Shown here one piece after another: positions 44,480-57,094 of a DNA stretch of 64,000 nt (position 1 is its first letter; every line of letters begins with the position of its first letter). Under the pieces are notes generated by a model. It searched no databases, was not told the DNA's origin, and worked only from the letters and a program-made list of their open reading frames with translations. This DNA is from Malaya genurostris. Lineage: Eukaryota > Arthropoda > Insecta > Diptera > Culicidae. Where the stretch lies: contig NC_080571.1 of assembly GCF_030247185.1 (NCBI RefSeq), forward strand, positions 44,825,502 through 44,889,501, in the 5' to 3' direction. The position numbers were made by a program, and so were the translations under genes.

Positions 44480-45413
44480 AAAGGTGATTTTTTTGAGGTT
44501 AGGATTTTCATGCATTAGTATTTGCTCAGATTTTTTGAGGTTATGATTTTCATGCATTATTATTTGCTCAGTATGCTCTGACATTTCATCATGAATAGAC
44601 TTACTAACGAGCAACGCTTGCAAATCATTGAATTTTATTACCAAAATCAGTGTTCGGTTCGAAATGTGTTATCGACAAATTTTGTTCAGCGATGAGGCTC
44701 ATTTCTGGTTGAATGGCTACGTAAATAAGCAAAATTGCCGCATTTGGAGTGAAGAGCAACCAGAAGCCGTTCAAGAACTGCCCATGCATCCCGAAAAATG
44801 CACTGTTTGGTGTGGTTTGTACGCTGGTGGAATCATTGGACCGTATTTTTTCAAAGATGCTGTTGGACGCAACGTTACAGTGAATGGCGATCGCTATCGT
44901 TCGATGCTAACAAACTTTTTGTTGCCAAAAATGGAAGAACTGAACTTGGTTGACATGTGGTTTCAACAAGATGGCGCTACATGCCACACAGCTCGCGATT
45001 CTATGGCCATTTTGAGGGAAAACTTCGGAGAACAATTCATCTCAAGAAATGGACCGGTAAGTTGGCCACCAAGATCATGCGATTTGACGCCTTTAGACTA
45101 TTTTTTGTGGGGCTACGTCAAGTCTAAAGTCTACAGAAATAAGCCAGTAACTATTCCAGCTTTGGAAGACAACATTTCCGAAGAAATTCGGGCTATTCCG
45201 GCCGAAATGCTCGAAAAAGTTGCCCAAAATTGGACTTTCCGAATGGACCACCTAAGACGCAGCCGCGGTCAACATTTAAATGAAATTATCTTCAAAAAGT
45301 AAATGTCATGTACCAATCTAACGTTTAAAATAAAGAACCGATGAGATTTTGCAAATTTTATGCGTTTTATTGTTTAAAAAAGTTCTCAAGCTCTTAAAAA
45401 ATCACCCTGTAGT
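44480..45413 (+). mobile_element. DD41D (rosa-type) transposon, deletion derivative
   Basis: It starts near AAGGTGATTTTTTTGAGG and ends near AAATCACCCTG followed by TA; the left terminus is eroded. The start codon at 44591 opens MNRLTNEQRLQIIEFYYQNQ, but after about 90 nt the sequence jumps to RQILFSDEAHFWLNGY in another frame, so the DNA-binding half is deleted. The rest is open to 45302 (FQQDGATCHTARDSM, then LTPLDYFLWGYV), with 41 residues between the second and third Asp. A segment around GAGGTTAGGATTTTCATGC is duplicated at the left end. Confidence 0.85.
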
Positions 45414-45415
45414 TT

Positions 45416-46974
45416 AAAACAATATAATTATGGAATTGCTTTCAACTCGAAAATTCCATCATCTGATTTATATATGTCATATTCGAACGATTATGTTGCC
45501 AAAAACAAACCGTGCTAAAATCGGTCCGAGGTAAAATGTCGTGAAAAAGGATGCTGTACACAGTCTTTTTGGTACTTAGAAACAATTGTATGTAACAGTA
45601 TGAAAATCGTGTTTTCCGTTGCTCCCAAGCATTTCTTTTCCAGACAGCGCTCAAAACTTCTACTGCTGGAATAGGGGGAAAAGTCGCTTACACAAAAATT
45701 GTGATATCTCCGTTAAAAATAGACGGATTTTAACAATCTATGGCTTGTTGGATAGCTATTACCGTGCGGAATCTAAGTCTGAAAACATATTCTGTTTTCA
45801 AGGTCAAATGTGACAGATACTGTCAAAAAAAAACATAAAAACATTTTGACATAAAACTTTGTATAACTCAAAAAGTAAACATCCGAATTTTTCATTTTTC
45901 GAAAGTTTGAGCGAATTCTATACCTATTTTTTATATTTATAAAAAAAAAAGGTAAAACAATCGGATTCGGAATGGAGAAAATCACAGGAAAACAGGGACA
46001 CTATGCTTAGGGACAAAAGAGAACTCTCTGCTGAAAAGAACTGTTCGTGAAAGCGATTGTCGGGAATACGATCTTCGGATTGATAGAATTTTTACAGTCA
46101 CGAATCGTAAAGACAATTATTGAATATCCTATCGGTAGACGCAAATCAAAGCAAACGATAGAATTTTTGAAGCACAAACGACAGAAATTTTAACCTTTCT
46201 ATAGTACCTACCGGAAGCTCCGGAAGTATTTTTAAGCACCCATTTTTGAAGTAAACTGCCATTTCACCTTGTAATGACAACCCTATCTATCATTTAGTGG
46301 TGAATTCGATGTTTTTATGATTTACATTCGATGAAATTAAAGAAGGCTCATTCGAGTTTCAGCCGTTGATACAGACGGAGTCTATAAGTGCATGTGTCTT
46401 TATAATTGAAAGAAAGTTCTTGGTAACAACTATTTTAAAAAGTATTAAGCATTGGCTTATTACACACCTGTATATCCAATTTTTATTTGTTCGACAATAT
46501 TTGACCATTGCTGTATATTTACATCACTTAATTAAACAATGCTGAGCTAGTTTTACAATAAGCTCTCTCACTTGCGTCTATTGGCAACTAATACGGTAAA
46601 GTAACAATAAATTAGACAACTTTACATCTTTTCAATCAATTTCTTAAGTAAACATAAGTTTGTGCCTAATACTAACAACAGTTTCACTAACTTTATTGTA
46701 TCTTGGAAGACTTCAGTTTGATTCGCATGCTATCTTTCGCAGGCTAGTTGAACTGTACCTTTGGCTGTCGGTATAGATTCTGTTTTTAAGTTGTGTGCCT
46801 ACATTGAGCAGTTGCTATCGATTGGGGAGGGTTAAGAGGCTGGATGGAGATCACACACAAATGCACCAGTCATTCGTAGAATACGTATAATCGAAACAGA
46901 TTTGTTGTGACCCAACTCAGAAGGTACTGCATGAAGTTATGTTACAAACTAAAGATGTTCAATGTGTTGATTTT
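45416..46974. other. 3' flank of the SLC5 gene and unassigned DNA
   Basis: On the minus strand a candidate AATAAA (TTTATT at 46692-46697) lies about 280 nt after the SLC5 stop codon. No gene is supported in the remainder. Confidence 0.45.
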
Positions 46975-49900
46975 TTAAAGGTGACTGAGGTTAGCTTTTA
47001 GATTGCCATTGGGTTTGGTGATCTCGATCTGAAATTGTTAACGAAGTAAGAAATGATTGTGAATGATGATGATGATTTTAAACTGATCAATATTACCTCG
47101 CCTCCATTTTCAATGTGCTTAGCAAGACTTCGTTTTATTCTTTTCGCTATAGGAGGTGAAAATAGATCGGTGTTTATGTAAACTCTATCGTTGTCTAGAT
47201 AAATTCGTTCTGTTCCTTGATAACCGATGCTTCTCAGAAGTAAACTGGTGCTGTATCCGATTACGAACGTTACCAGATATCCCAGAACAACTGACCACAG
47301 GTACGACAATCGATACAGATAGAAATAGTCCGATTCGGGTGCTCTGATGATCGGGGAGATTGTGGAAGAATTGTATCCACCGAAGCGACTGCAATCTTCT
47401 ACAGAAAAGTCCAGCATTTTAAGTGGTGGTTTCGGTTGACCAAATCCAATCCAGAGAGAAAATGACATGCCTATCAGCAGACCGGTAATAACTCCCTGAA
47501 AATGATTGGAACATTAGCATTACCATGAAGCTATGGATGGATCCTGTTTTCTTACCCTTTGATTTGCCCGTTTGGTGAACATTCCCATAGAAAACAGTGC
47601 AAACAGTGGCCCACCGACGACTCCGAAGATTGTCAGCGAAGCTTGCAGAACACCTCCCATGAACTGGGCGATGAAGGCAACCGCCAAGCAGATGATCCCG
47701 TATATGAATGCCATTACCTTGGTCGGAAAACTGGACTGCATATCCGGAAGCGGGCGTTTCATGATTTTTGCATATAGCGGTTTCAAATAGTCCTCCAAAG
47801 TAACGGCGGCTAGTGAGTTGAGTGCAGCCGAAACAGTAGACAGACTTGCGGAGAATATCCCCGATACGAAGAGACCTGGTAGGCCAGGAATGTCCCCCAT
47901 GGCATCCACTACGAACAGTGGCATCGTTTGGTCCCGAACTTTTATTCGTTGTTGTTTCAGCGGGTCGCAGGTACTGTAGTAGTAGTAAATTGCAAGGCCA
48001 CTGAACGAGGTTGTTAAACTTAACAACGAAAGTATTGGCCAGTTCAGCCATAGTGCCCGTTGGGCCGACTTAAGATCCTTGACGGTTTTAAGTCGTTGAA
48101 CTTGCGTCTGATTAACTGCGTACAGCGATAGGTAGGTAAACATTCCTCCGATAACCAGAGACCACCAGGTATGACGAGTCGTTGGATCTGGATCGAAACT
48201 GTGAAGCATATGAAGCGTAATGGATTTTGACTCTCGAAATTAGTATACTCACTTCCAAAACTCCAATCGGCCACCTTTTTCAGCAGTTTCCCAAATTTTG
48301 TCCAGTCCACCGGCGTCAATCGCTGCACAGATAATTACCGCGAAGATCGCGGCAAACATCAGGAACGACTGGAACAAATCCGTGAATAGCACCGCTTTCA
48401 TACCGCCGATCGTCGAGTAGAATGTGCATATGATTCCGATCGTCAGGATGGAATAGACTTGGTCCAAACCGGTGACGGCCTCGAGCGCCAGCGCCGGAGC
48501 ATACACCGCAATGCCCATGTAGAGAATCATTTGCAATAGATACGCTAACGAGGCTACCAATCGGGTCTTTTTGCCGAAACGCATCTCCAGGTACTGTAAT
48601 ACAATTGAAAATCCATTTCACATTGATCTATTGAATGAAATACAATCGAGTGAACTCACTTCGTAGGCACTGCTTGCTTCCAGTTTGAAGAACACCGGCA
48701 GGAATAGATAGGCTGCAATCGGGGTAGCCAAACCATACGATAGGTTGATCACCACGAATTGCGTTCCGAACTGGTAGTTTTCGTTGGATACTCCCAGCAG
48801 AGTGATGGCCGACATGAAGCTGGCCATAAGGCTAAACGAAACCGGCCAAATAGACATGTTTCGATCGGCGAGCAGATATTCCTGTGAAGTATGGTAGGAG
48901 AACAAAATAAATTAGAATTTCTCTGGGATCCCAGCTGACGAGAATTTTGTTAACTTCGTTTAATAACGTGTATATAAAAACATTCAGTATATATTTATTT
49001 CGTTCGTTAAGTTGTATCTTGAAGTGAAACTTTTATCAGAACCTAACGAAAGCAGAGTGAAAGAAGAATGATTTCCGGAAAAAATATTCTAGAGGCGATA
49101 AGTTTTGATAATTGATACTGTAAATCTCAGAGAGCTAACTACAAATTTTATAGAAGTGAAATTGTTGTGTTGCATTATTGGTAGATGGTGGTAAAACACC
49201 AAAAATATTCTGTAACAAAAACGAAAATTTGAGTAATTCATTCCCTTTCATAGAGTATTGTTTTCATCTGTAAAGTTTCATGGAGTAGTTTCAGGCATAT
49301 CATCGAAACAATAAATTTTTCGTGAATTTTTTAATGTGGAACACATATTTTTTTTTATATAGGGGTGCAAATTAGACGCCCTTATTCTGAATAACGTCGT
49401 ATCGTGTTTTCGCTCGTATTTCATTTGTATTCCCCATAACGCTAGCAAAATCAAAGGTAGCTATGATTCGATCGAACGACATTCGATCGAAAAATCAATA
49501 CGATGTTATTCAGAATAAGGGCGAGAATCTCAAGAAAAATACACGTAGAAATGTGATCAGGTTTTGAACAATTACAGCTCAGTCAATTTTGTATCAATTA
49601 TTAATATTATGTCACCATTTGATTGGAAATATTTCTACGTATTGATTTAAATGTTCATAGCCATGTATATTTATTTGTATATCATTGAAATGTTGATTAA
49701 TAGCTAGCAGTGTCCTATTTTGTCTGTAAAAAATCTTCGGCATGCTGTATTTCCCTGCCATAGTCGACGGTTTTGAAGGACATATCAAAGGGAAAGCATC
49801 GCTCTGATTGGTCAATCGATGCTAAAGCAAAGCTGTTGGAAGCACTCGAATCTATAAATATAAGCGAAATTATAGCTAACGTTTCAGTCCTACGAGTAGC

Positions 49901-52900
49901 ATGCTAGAGGTAGGTTGTTGCTAGACAGCAAGACAAAAAGTGCCATAAAACGATTTGAAGCTTTAATTGGTAAGCTCTGATCTTGTGTCATGCAATTTCG
50001 GATGAAATTCCATGTTATGTCGTTTCGCCTGAGAAATTGACAACTACCCCAGGATAAATTTGGAGTGCATAAGATTAATTTCTTATTTATATAAGATGAA
50101 CTCGATTGATAATGAGAAAAAGTTTATCGCTTTAACCGAAATCGCAGAATGGTTGTAATGGTAGAGAAACGCTATAAAAATAACTGCTTGCATACAAAAC
50201 TTGAACACAAGCTTGGCGAAGAGAAGCTTAAATATCGATATCCGTATCGCAAGCTTAAATATCGATATCTGTATCGTGTACAAACATATAATTGCATACA
50301 TTTGGGCTATTTTTGTAATTTCGTCGGCTATAGAACAAATACAAATCACGACAAATAAAGTCTATATTCTAGGTTTGCGTGTTCGATTTTGGTTCCTAAT
50401 CAGAGATGCCAGATATTTTGATAGGAAATCTGTATTAATCTTTTAAAAAATCTGTATTTATCTGTATTCACTAACAAAATTAACTTTCAACAATAAAATG
50501 ATGTTAAAAGATGTTATTTCAACGCATTATTGCTGTACAATAGTAGATTCAATGATACCAGACTTTGCTTCTCGTCACTGCAATCAAATACTAATAGACT
50601 GCTCATACGAACAAGTTTTTATTTTGCTTTTTGTGAGATTCGTATTGAATTTATGAAATCTGTATCAAATCTGTATTCTGTATGCGTATGTAAACATCTG
50701 TATAATACAGATAAATCTGTATGAATGGCATCTCTGTTCCTAATAAAGTTCAATCTAAGCAGACTCTCGTGCATTTGCGAATTCAAAAGTGTGACGATTG
50801 ATTGAACTGTTTGATTGTAGGTCATTAGAAATTTTGGTTGCCTTGTTCCACATCAATGGCTCGAACAACCCCATGGGGCTGATCCTTGTAGTTTTTTTGT
50901 AAATTTATAATTAAAATCCAAAGACGTCCTACCGATCGATCGCTAAAAAGCTTTGAATTTTGAATAAACACAACCAGGTGACATAAAAAGAAACCGAAAA
51001 ACTGGGTAGCAGTTCAAGAACCGTCCAAATATCTCATTTCGTGATGTCGCTAAAAAGTCCACACGCAAAAGCATGCGATCGCAAAACAACTCAAGTGTTA
51101 GCTGTTTTTTTCTGAATTTGGTTAAAGTTTAGGTTTTGAAACAATTATTTTTTTTTGTTTAATGGGTAGTTAATCGTTCACAGTTTGAACAACGAAATTT
51201 TCCCTAAGTAATTGCTTATAGTTCAAACACAAAACTCACAGATGACATAGAAATTCAACAATAAGGAGTGTATCGAAAATAAGCTATCCATATACAATTG
51301 TGTTGTACACATGTATTTGTGATGGTTTTTTAAGCTCAGATCAAAGCATTCTATGCATTTGGCTGTCAGCTTTTGTTTGTTTACTTATTTGTGCGGTTGA
51401 AATTCTGCGTTTTCAAAATGTTGCGTATTGAAAAGGAAGTGAAAATTAAGGTTCTGGACACATGGCTAAGTGAGAAGGGTATTACTATGCGAAAACTGGC
51501 GAAGCGGTTTGGAATTCATGATGCCAGTGTTAAAACCATCAGTAATAAGTTTCGGGAATACTATTCTTTGGATGAGCTACCAGGAAGAGGCAGAAAACCA
51601 GGTTCTTCCAACCCGTAACTGGACCAGAAAGTGTTATCTCTAATCATGAAGAACAAATCAATGTCAATACGTTATTTGGCCAAAAAAGCAAGGAAGAGTG
51701 TCGGAATGATCCAGTGTAACAAGAGGCGTAATCACCTGAAGACCTTCAAGAAGAAGAAAATCTCGAAACAAAGTGTAGAACAGAAGAAGCGAGCAGCAAC
51801 AAGGGCCCGGAAATTATATTCGTGTTTTTGCAGTGTCCGGATGCATGCGTTTTGATGGGGGATGAGACTTATGTAAAGGAGGACTCAAAAACCCTTCCAG
51901 GTCCACAATACTTTACTGTTGTCGTTGGGGAGGATGTGAGCGATACGGACAGGTCGAATGGTACTGGTATGGCAAGCAATATGTTCCTGTGGTTTGAAGT
52001 CAACCATGTTTTACACTACCGGAACTATAAATGCAGAAATCTATCGATTTGAGTGTCTCCAGAAGATATTGCTGCCTTTATATAAGAAGTATCGTACACC
52101 TCCACTGTTTTGGCCGGATTTAGCGTCGGCTCACTATGCCAAAACCACTCTTAATTGGCTTGCGGAAAAGAGTATAAATTTCGTTGAGAAAACTATCAAT
52201 CCACAAAATTGCCCTCAGCTTCGACCCATCGAACGTTACTGGGCAATCGTGAAGAGGGTCTTCAAGAAGACTGGTAAGGCAGCTGGTAACATGTAGGAGT
52301 TAAAAAAAATGTTCAAAACTTGATGAAGAGCGTTCGATCAAAAGTTCGAAAATTCGTGAAGGAATAAGTTAAATTACATCCGGTTTTCATTGTGCTCAAG
52401 TTTAACCTCAATTTTTAGTTTGAATAAAATATCGTTTTTTATCATAATTTGAAAGATTGTGGATAGCTTATTTTCGATACACTCCATAGATTATAATTCC
52501 CAAGATGGAATTAACCAGTAAAATGTTCACTGGACATTAAGAAATTTTCACTCCACTTGCAGAATGGATCGCTGGAAGTGTATGTTTAATTCCGTTTTCG
52601 AATAGACTAATGGTATCCGATTGATGCAATAGCTATGCAACTGATAAGTGAAATTAGAGGTGTGCAAAACAGCTTATATCAGTGAGCAGCTCCGAGCCGA
52701 TCAGCTCACCAAAGTGAATCGACTCGATAAAGCAGCTCATCAGCTCATTTAGATTGAACTGAAGGTTTATTCGTTTTTCTTAAGCATGATCAAAAATGAT
52801 TCATTGATTCAGAAATGCAACAATGCAATGCAAACTAATTTGTCCTTAATTGATGTGATAACAGTCGACCAAATTGTATTGAAAATTCATTAAAAAGGTC

Positions 52901-55228
52901 ATTCCAGCTAAAATCTGCGAATCATTTTTACGCCACATTTGTTGATTATCTCTGGCATCCCTGACTGTACCATAGTCTAATAAGTGAGTGGTATGATTTC
53001 TTGTTGAAAATGCCTCATTCAACAATAGATGCACGTTTGGATTGCGGATTTTTTGCGGAAAACTGTAATAAATTGACAACTGATTTATCGAGATAGAAAG
53101 CAAAGCAAAGCCTTGGTATTAAATTCCTGTAGTGTAATTTGACCTTCTGTTTCAACAGACTTCGCAGCTGATTCAGAGTGTACAGTGTATTGCATGGCTG
53201 ACACTACGAAAAACACCAATGGTTGTCAATGCCAAATTGTTTTCCAACAGGCATAAAACCTTCTCTTTTTCCAGGTCGAGGCTCGAACATACGACAACTG
53301 GTTTGTAAGACCAGTGCCCTATGCATTGAACCGCCAACTCGGGACAATCGTGGTAGAAACGCTTCCTAAATAACCTAATTTGTTTTTCTTTTCTTGTATG
53401 GAAAATTTCACTATGAAGAATTTCAACTATTTTGTTAATATACTAACGTAACAGTGACAGACAGATACTAGTATTTCGAGTGCTATTTACACTCATCTTC
53501 AGTGTATCATTTGAGAAGTCTGTTTGAAGAAAATTTGCTGTACTATTTCTTTTATAGCAGTATAAGTAGATTAATTCATGTAACTTAGTTAATGAATTAA
53601 GTTAATGTTATTTTGATTGTAGTATTGTTTAAAGGCGATATTTCATTTCATCCGAAAAAAATAACACTTAAAATATAAAAGTTCCCACCTCTAAGTGGGC
53701 ATCATGTTCAATTAGTTTTGACCAGCCATCTGACACCGGTATGTGAGCACCAGCCATTTGAAAGTATACCGATTACGTTGAGCCCCTCGCGTTTCGAGCC
53801 CCAAACACTGCGATGTTTTGATACTCATCGCGACTCTCAAATTGTGAAAATTATCTCCACTTGATGTCCCAAAACACTGTCTGCTGTAGTTTAGGTAAAC
53901 CGACAAGTTATTATGAGAGAGTCGACCCAAAATTCACTAATTTTTGTGCACTAAACAAGGTAAACGCGTTAAACAAATGCCTTACTGTTTGTTTGTTTAC
54001 GTTGCAATCAGCTGATTTTGAAGTTCCGATTTTGATCTCATCAAGATGGCGTCGTGACAGGAGGCCGGTTTTGACATTTCAGATTTTGGTGCATGCTAAA
54101 CGCAAACTATTAAACAATATTGAAATAGTAACCTTTTCCGTCGCGAGATGAAGTAACTGTGATGTCTTTTTTGATTTGTTATGGATTCCCTGGAGTGATC
54201 AATATTAGTATATAATATATTTGTGACGACGTATTGATTTTTCGATCGTATTTCATTTGTATTCCTAATAACGTAAGAAAAATCAAAGGTAGCTAGGATT
54301 CGATCGAACCACATTCGATCGAAAAGACACTGCGTCGTTATTTAGAATGAGAGTGTTTACACTGGAAATAATTTGCACGCTAGCATCATGTGCAAAGCAT
54401 TCGATCTATCACTGCTTGTAAAACACATGAAATTCATGAAAATAAACACTTAACTCATAAAATGAGTGTGGAAACCGTTGATATTTATTGGAAATCATGC
54501 TACGGTTATATGATATGCACTTAAAAACGATCAGGTATATCGTTACCTCTAGATTCTATATGCATTTCATGTGAATGTCACATAGTTTTCCACATAGATT
54601 TTAATTGAAACAGAGTTGACCGATTCAAGTGTTTTGCACATATATTTGTGCTGTAGTCATTCGCACTAGAAAATGAAGTGTTTAACACATGTAGTTCGAT
54701 TTAATAGCAAAACACATCACATCCAAAGGAAAAACACATCAAAGCTAAGTGAAAAATAATCTAATCTCGCATCGTAGTGAATTCGCACATGAAATATTGA
54801 AACAAATCGCTTTGGTGATGTATTATATGAAAAAGCATTAAATTGAAGTGGTGTTTACATATCAATCGATTGTGCAAATTTTTATCAGTGTAGTTCCTTG
54901 CATGTTTAAACTATGAATAGAGACTGCTAAAAGTCAGTTACTACATAGCAAGATTATTTAATCGACTCAAAATCTTACATCGAAAAACTGCGTAATGGCA
55001 TTTTCACTTTATTCATATTTTGCAGTAGACAACTGCCAAACTTGCATAGCATAAAGATCATCTGAAAAGATAGTGTATACGGATTAGATAGATTTTGTTT
55101 AGAAAAATCTTGAATGCTTAGAAACAAAAAAGGGGGACATTTTAGTCAGCAGTGTCGTATTATAATACTTTCCCTTAGACGACTTCGAATCAGTTCGTCG
55201 AGTACGCTGAACTATTATGTTAAACATG

Positions 55229-55259
<31 letters not shown>

Positions 55260-56151
55260 GTGTAAGAACATGTTTAACATATCTAGCAGTGAAGTGATAT
55301 CTTTTTCTATCACTCCGAATTTGAGTGATAAAAAGGGTATCATCTCTCTGCTACGTGGATTAAGTGCGCATTCGAAAATGATGAATGTACAGCTGATTCA
55401 ATTTACAAATACTTGCAAAACTTCAAGTGTTTGATGGAAAATAGTCATTCAATCACTTGAATATGATTCTACGGATCAAAAATTTCTGTGGAATTGTTTA
55501 AACAGGTCATATATAATTCTAACGTAGAATAACAAAAGGTAAGAGACACCCGAAATGATATTCCGTTTCGGCGCAATAGTCTAAGGTTGTTGCCAGAGTG
55601 CAAGCGTCACTGTGAGCTAGTTCCATTTGATCAAAGCAAACCTGTCAGAGTGAATGTGCTGCGCTTACAGTGCATCGCAATGAATCTGCTCAGCAGTTTA
55701 AATTAAACTACTAGATTAGCATCAGCATTGATGAGTGAAAGACAAAACGCGACAGAAAATAAACGTACTAGAATAGTCTTTCCAAACGATATAATCAATT
55801 GCTAGAACAAAAGCCCAGAGTGTTCTTAAGGTTCACAGATATTTCAATTCAGTAGACTAGTTTTTTTTTCTGCGTGACGATGGGTGAACTTATTATGCGG
55901 TTTTGTAAACATTATGCAGTTAACTGAATTCTTGAGCCCGATGGTGCACACAGCAATAGCAGAAAGGTAAATGTGTTTACATTTGATCAAATTAACAAGG
56001 GAATTTCATTATTCAGCGGTAACATTGAAAGAGTGCTTACCGTGGTGGTTTTCTGTTTGCCGCCGGAAAACCTATAGTAAACGCCGATGCCGGCCGACAC
56101 CAACAGTACGATCACGAGCACCGCGTAGTCCCACACGCCGAACGAACTCAT
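46975..56151 (-). CDS. SLC5-family sodium/solute symporter (multivitamin/monocarboxylate type)
   Basis: Plasma-membrane Na+-coupled transporter of the solute:sodium symporter fold. Exons 56151-56041, 48881-48660, 48593-48253, 48198-47556, 47495-47097 and 47028-46975 total 1770 nt (589 aa), all in phase with GT-AG borders. It starts MSSFGVWDYAVLVIVLLVSA (first membrane helix). EYLLADRNMSIWPVSFSLMA is the typical helix-2 region. IGGMKAVLFTDLFQ (about 173-186) is the conserved helix 5-6 block, and GIFSASLSTVSAALNSLAAV is the sodium-site region. About 13 hydrophobic segments fit. The substrate cannot be told from sequence; insect relatives are annotated as multivitamin or monocarboxylate transporters. 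Intron 1 is 7.2 kb. A noncoding 5' exon is likely, because an acceptor ATTACAG lies 13 nt above the ATG. Confidence 0.95.
47097..48881 (-). CDS. SLC5 symporter exons 2-5, main transmembrane core
   Basis: Four exons with short introns (66, 54 and 60 bp) encode residues 38 to about 571. They carry nearly all membrane helices and both family signature regions. An extracellular loop has CDPLKQQRIKVRDQTMPLF. The C-terminal hydrophilic tail begins in exon 5 (YQGTERIYLDNDRVYINTDL) and ends in the 54-nt exon 6. Confidence 0.95.
49377..49523. mobile_element. Small MITE with CGCCCTTATTCTGAATAAC ends
   Basis: 147 bp. CGCCCTTATTCTGAATAAC at the left pairs with its mirror ending at 49523. The interior has CGATCGAACGACATTCGATC. 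A relative lies at about 54215-54347 (ATTTCATTTGTATTCCTAAT, CATTCGATCGAAAAG) with worn ends. A 3-bp AGA on each side is compatible with a short target duplication but is not decisive. Confidence 0.7.
50401..50736. mobile_element. hAT-type MITE with 8-bp target duplication
   Basis: 336 bp with ends CAGAGATGCCA and the mirror TGGCATCTCTG. It is flanked by the perfect 8-bp repeat TTCCTAAT (50393-50400 and 50737-50744). The 8-bp duplication and CAGAG terminus fit hAT. The interior is rich in AATCTGTAT phrases. No transposase. Confidence 0.88.
51264..52486 (+). mobile_element. DD37E transposon, third lineage, both ends present
   Basis: 1223 bp with ~25-bp inverted ends around GGAGTGTATCGAAAATAAGC, flanked by TA (51262-51263 and 52487-52488). 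The transposase starts MLRIEKEVKIKVLDTWLSEK at 51418 and continues through an HTH region. It is broken by a stop at 51616-51618 and by frame changes near 51820-51960. The catalytic blocks MGDETYVKED, FWPDLASAHYAK and LRPIERYWAIVK are all intact, with 37 residues between D and E. This is the best preserved of the three DD37E lineages here. Confidence 0.88.
53105..53342 (-). mobile_element. tRNA-derived SINE (Feilai-like)
   Basis: Read on the minus strand it opens with a tRNA-like head: GAGTTGGCGGTTCAATGC as A-box region, an anticodon-like arm CTGGTCTTACAAACCAG, and the B box GTTCGAGCC. A non-tRNA body containing TGAATCAGCTGCGAAGTC and GTTGAAACAGAAGGTCAAA follows. This head-body layout is that of common Aedes SINEs. 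Target duplications were not resolved. Confidence 0.75.
55239..55260. repeat. (CA)n tract inside an inverted repeat
   Basis: About 11 CA units. On both sides lie mirror sequences (TTAAACATGTTTTTAC at left, GTAAGAACATGTTTAA at right), so the repeat is the loop of a hairpin. It lies within a dispersed culicine repeat fragment. Confidence 0.8.
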
Positions 56152-56789
56152 GTTTGGAGTTAATCTGTAATCGAAGAAAAAGAATAAAACAATTATTGTT
56201 TGGTTTTCATTTGGCTAACCGATATAAAATTTACGTTAGCCCCTCAACTGTTAACATATAATGCTAGACAAATTTACCGTTGTTCGTTTTTAAGCTCTCT
56301 ATTTCCTTATATTTTCAAGAACAATGCAAAACTGATGCACAAAAAAATCTAGCATAGATATATACTGTTCTATAAATTGACCCTTGAATGTACGAGTTGC
56401 AAGAGACCAACGCCTCCCAAATACACGTGATAAAAGTCTGATCTGTGGGAATACTGGATAAGACAATAGAAGTCTTATCAAGGATTTTTTCTAAAAAGTT
56501 AGTCATAAAATAAAACAAATGTTATCGTTGCATTGACGTGTAGATAGCAAGTTATGACTCCAGTAATACAGATAGCTTCAATTGGCTATTATATGAGTTG
56601 TGCAGCTGTTCTACAGTGGACTCCAATTGAAAACCCCTGTATTAATCCACCTGGTGATGTGATAATACCTTTCTCTTCAAGTTCCAAATTGGAATTTTTG
56701 ACTGCTACTTCCGGTGTTACCGGTACTAAAGTCCGGTATAGCCAAAGTATTAGATGTGGGAATTATTTCGAAGCGTTTTACGAAAGATG
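56152..56789. other. Upstream of SLC5 coding start
   Basis: Presumed 5' intron and 5' end of the SLC5 transcript on the minus strand, plus a dispersed culicine repeat edge near 56640 (ATTAATCCACCTGGTG). No other feature was seen. Confidence 0.4.
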
Positions 56790-57016
56790 ACGTTAGTCAA
56801 CTATTACTAGTCGCACGTACAAACGTAAATATTCTTACCAGTATATAACACTTCGTCGACTATTGATGCGTTTGAACAGAGCATTTGCAGGAAACGTGGT
56901 CGTAATATAAAGACAGTCAATTTTGCTTCATGACAATGCAAGACCCCATGTTTCGAAAGTTGCAACAACTTATTTGGAAACTCTGAAATGGGAAGCTCTG
57001 CGCCACGTGCCATACT
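56790..57016 (+). pseudogene. Mariner transposase fragment (second catalytic Asp region)
   Basis: An internal piece of a DD34D mariner transposase on the plus strand, best seen as LLHDNARPHVSKVATTYLE followed by ALRHVPYSPN (56925-57015). Homology ends before the third catalytic Asp. Confidence 0.75.
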
Positions 57017-57094
57017 CACCGAATATTACCTGAATTTTTAATTTGCATAAAAATAGTTTTAATATAATATTTTCAATAAAAACAACAAGAACTA

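Larger units (their letters stand above)
48882..56040. other. SLC5 intron 1, transposon-rich
   Basis: A 7.2-kb intron. Contents: a small MITE at 49377-49523, an hAT MITE at 50401-50736, a DD37E transposon at 51264-52486, a SINE at about 53105-53342, a relative of the first MITE at about 54215-54347, and a dispersed culicine repeat piece with a (CA)n tract at about 55170-55440. I saw nothing recognisable in 49530-50390, 52490-53100, 53350-54210, 54350-55100 or 55450-56030. Confidence 0.75.

Noticed and set aside
53281..53342. Functional tRNA gene on the minus strand
   Set aside because: The tRNA-like head continues into a SINE body and lacks a proper acceptor-stem closure.
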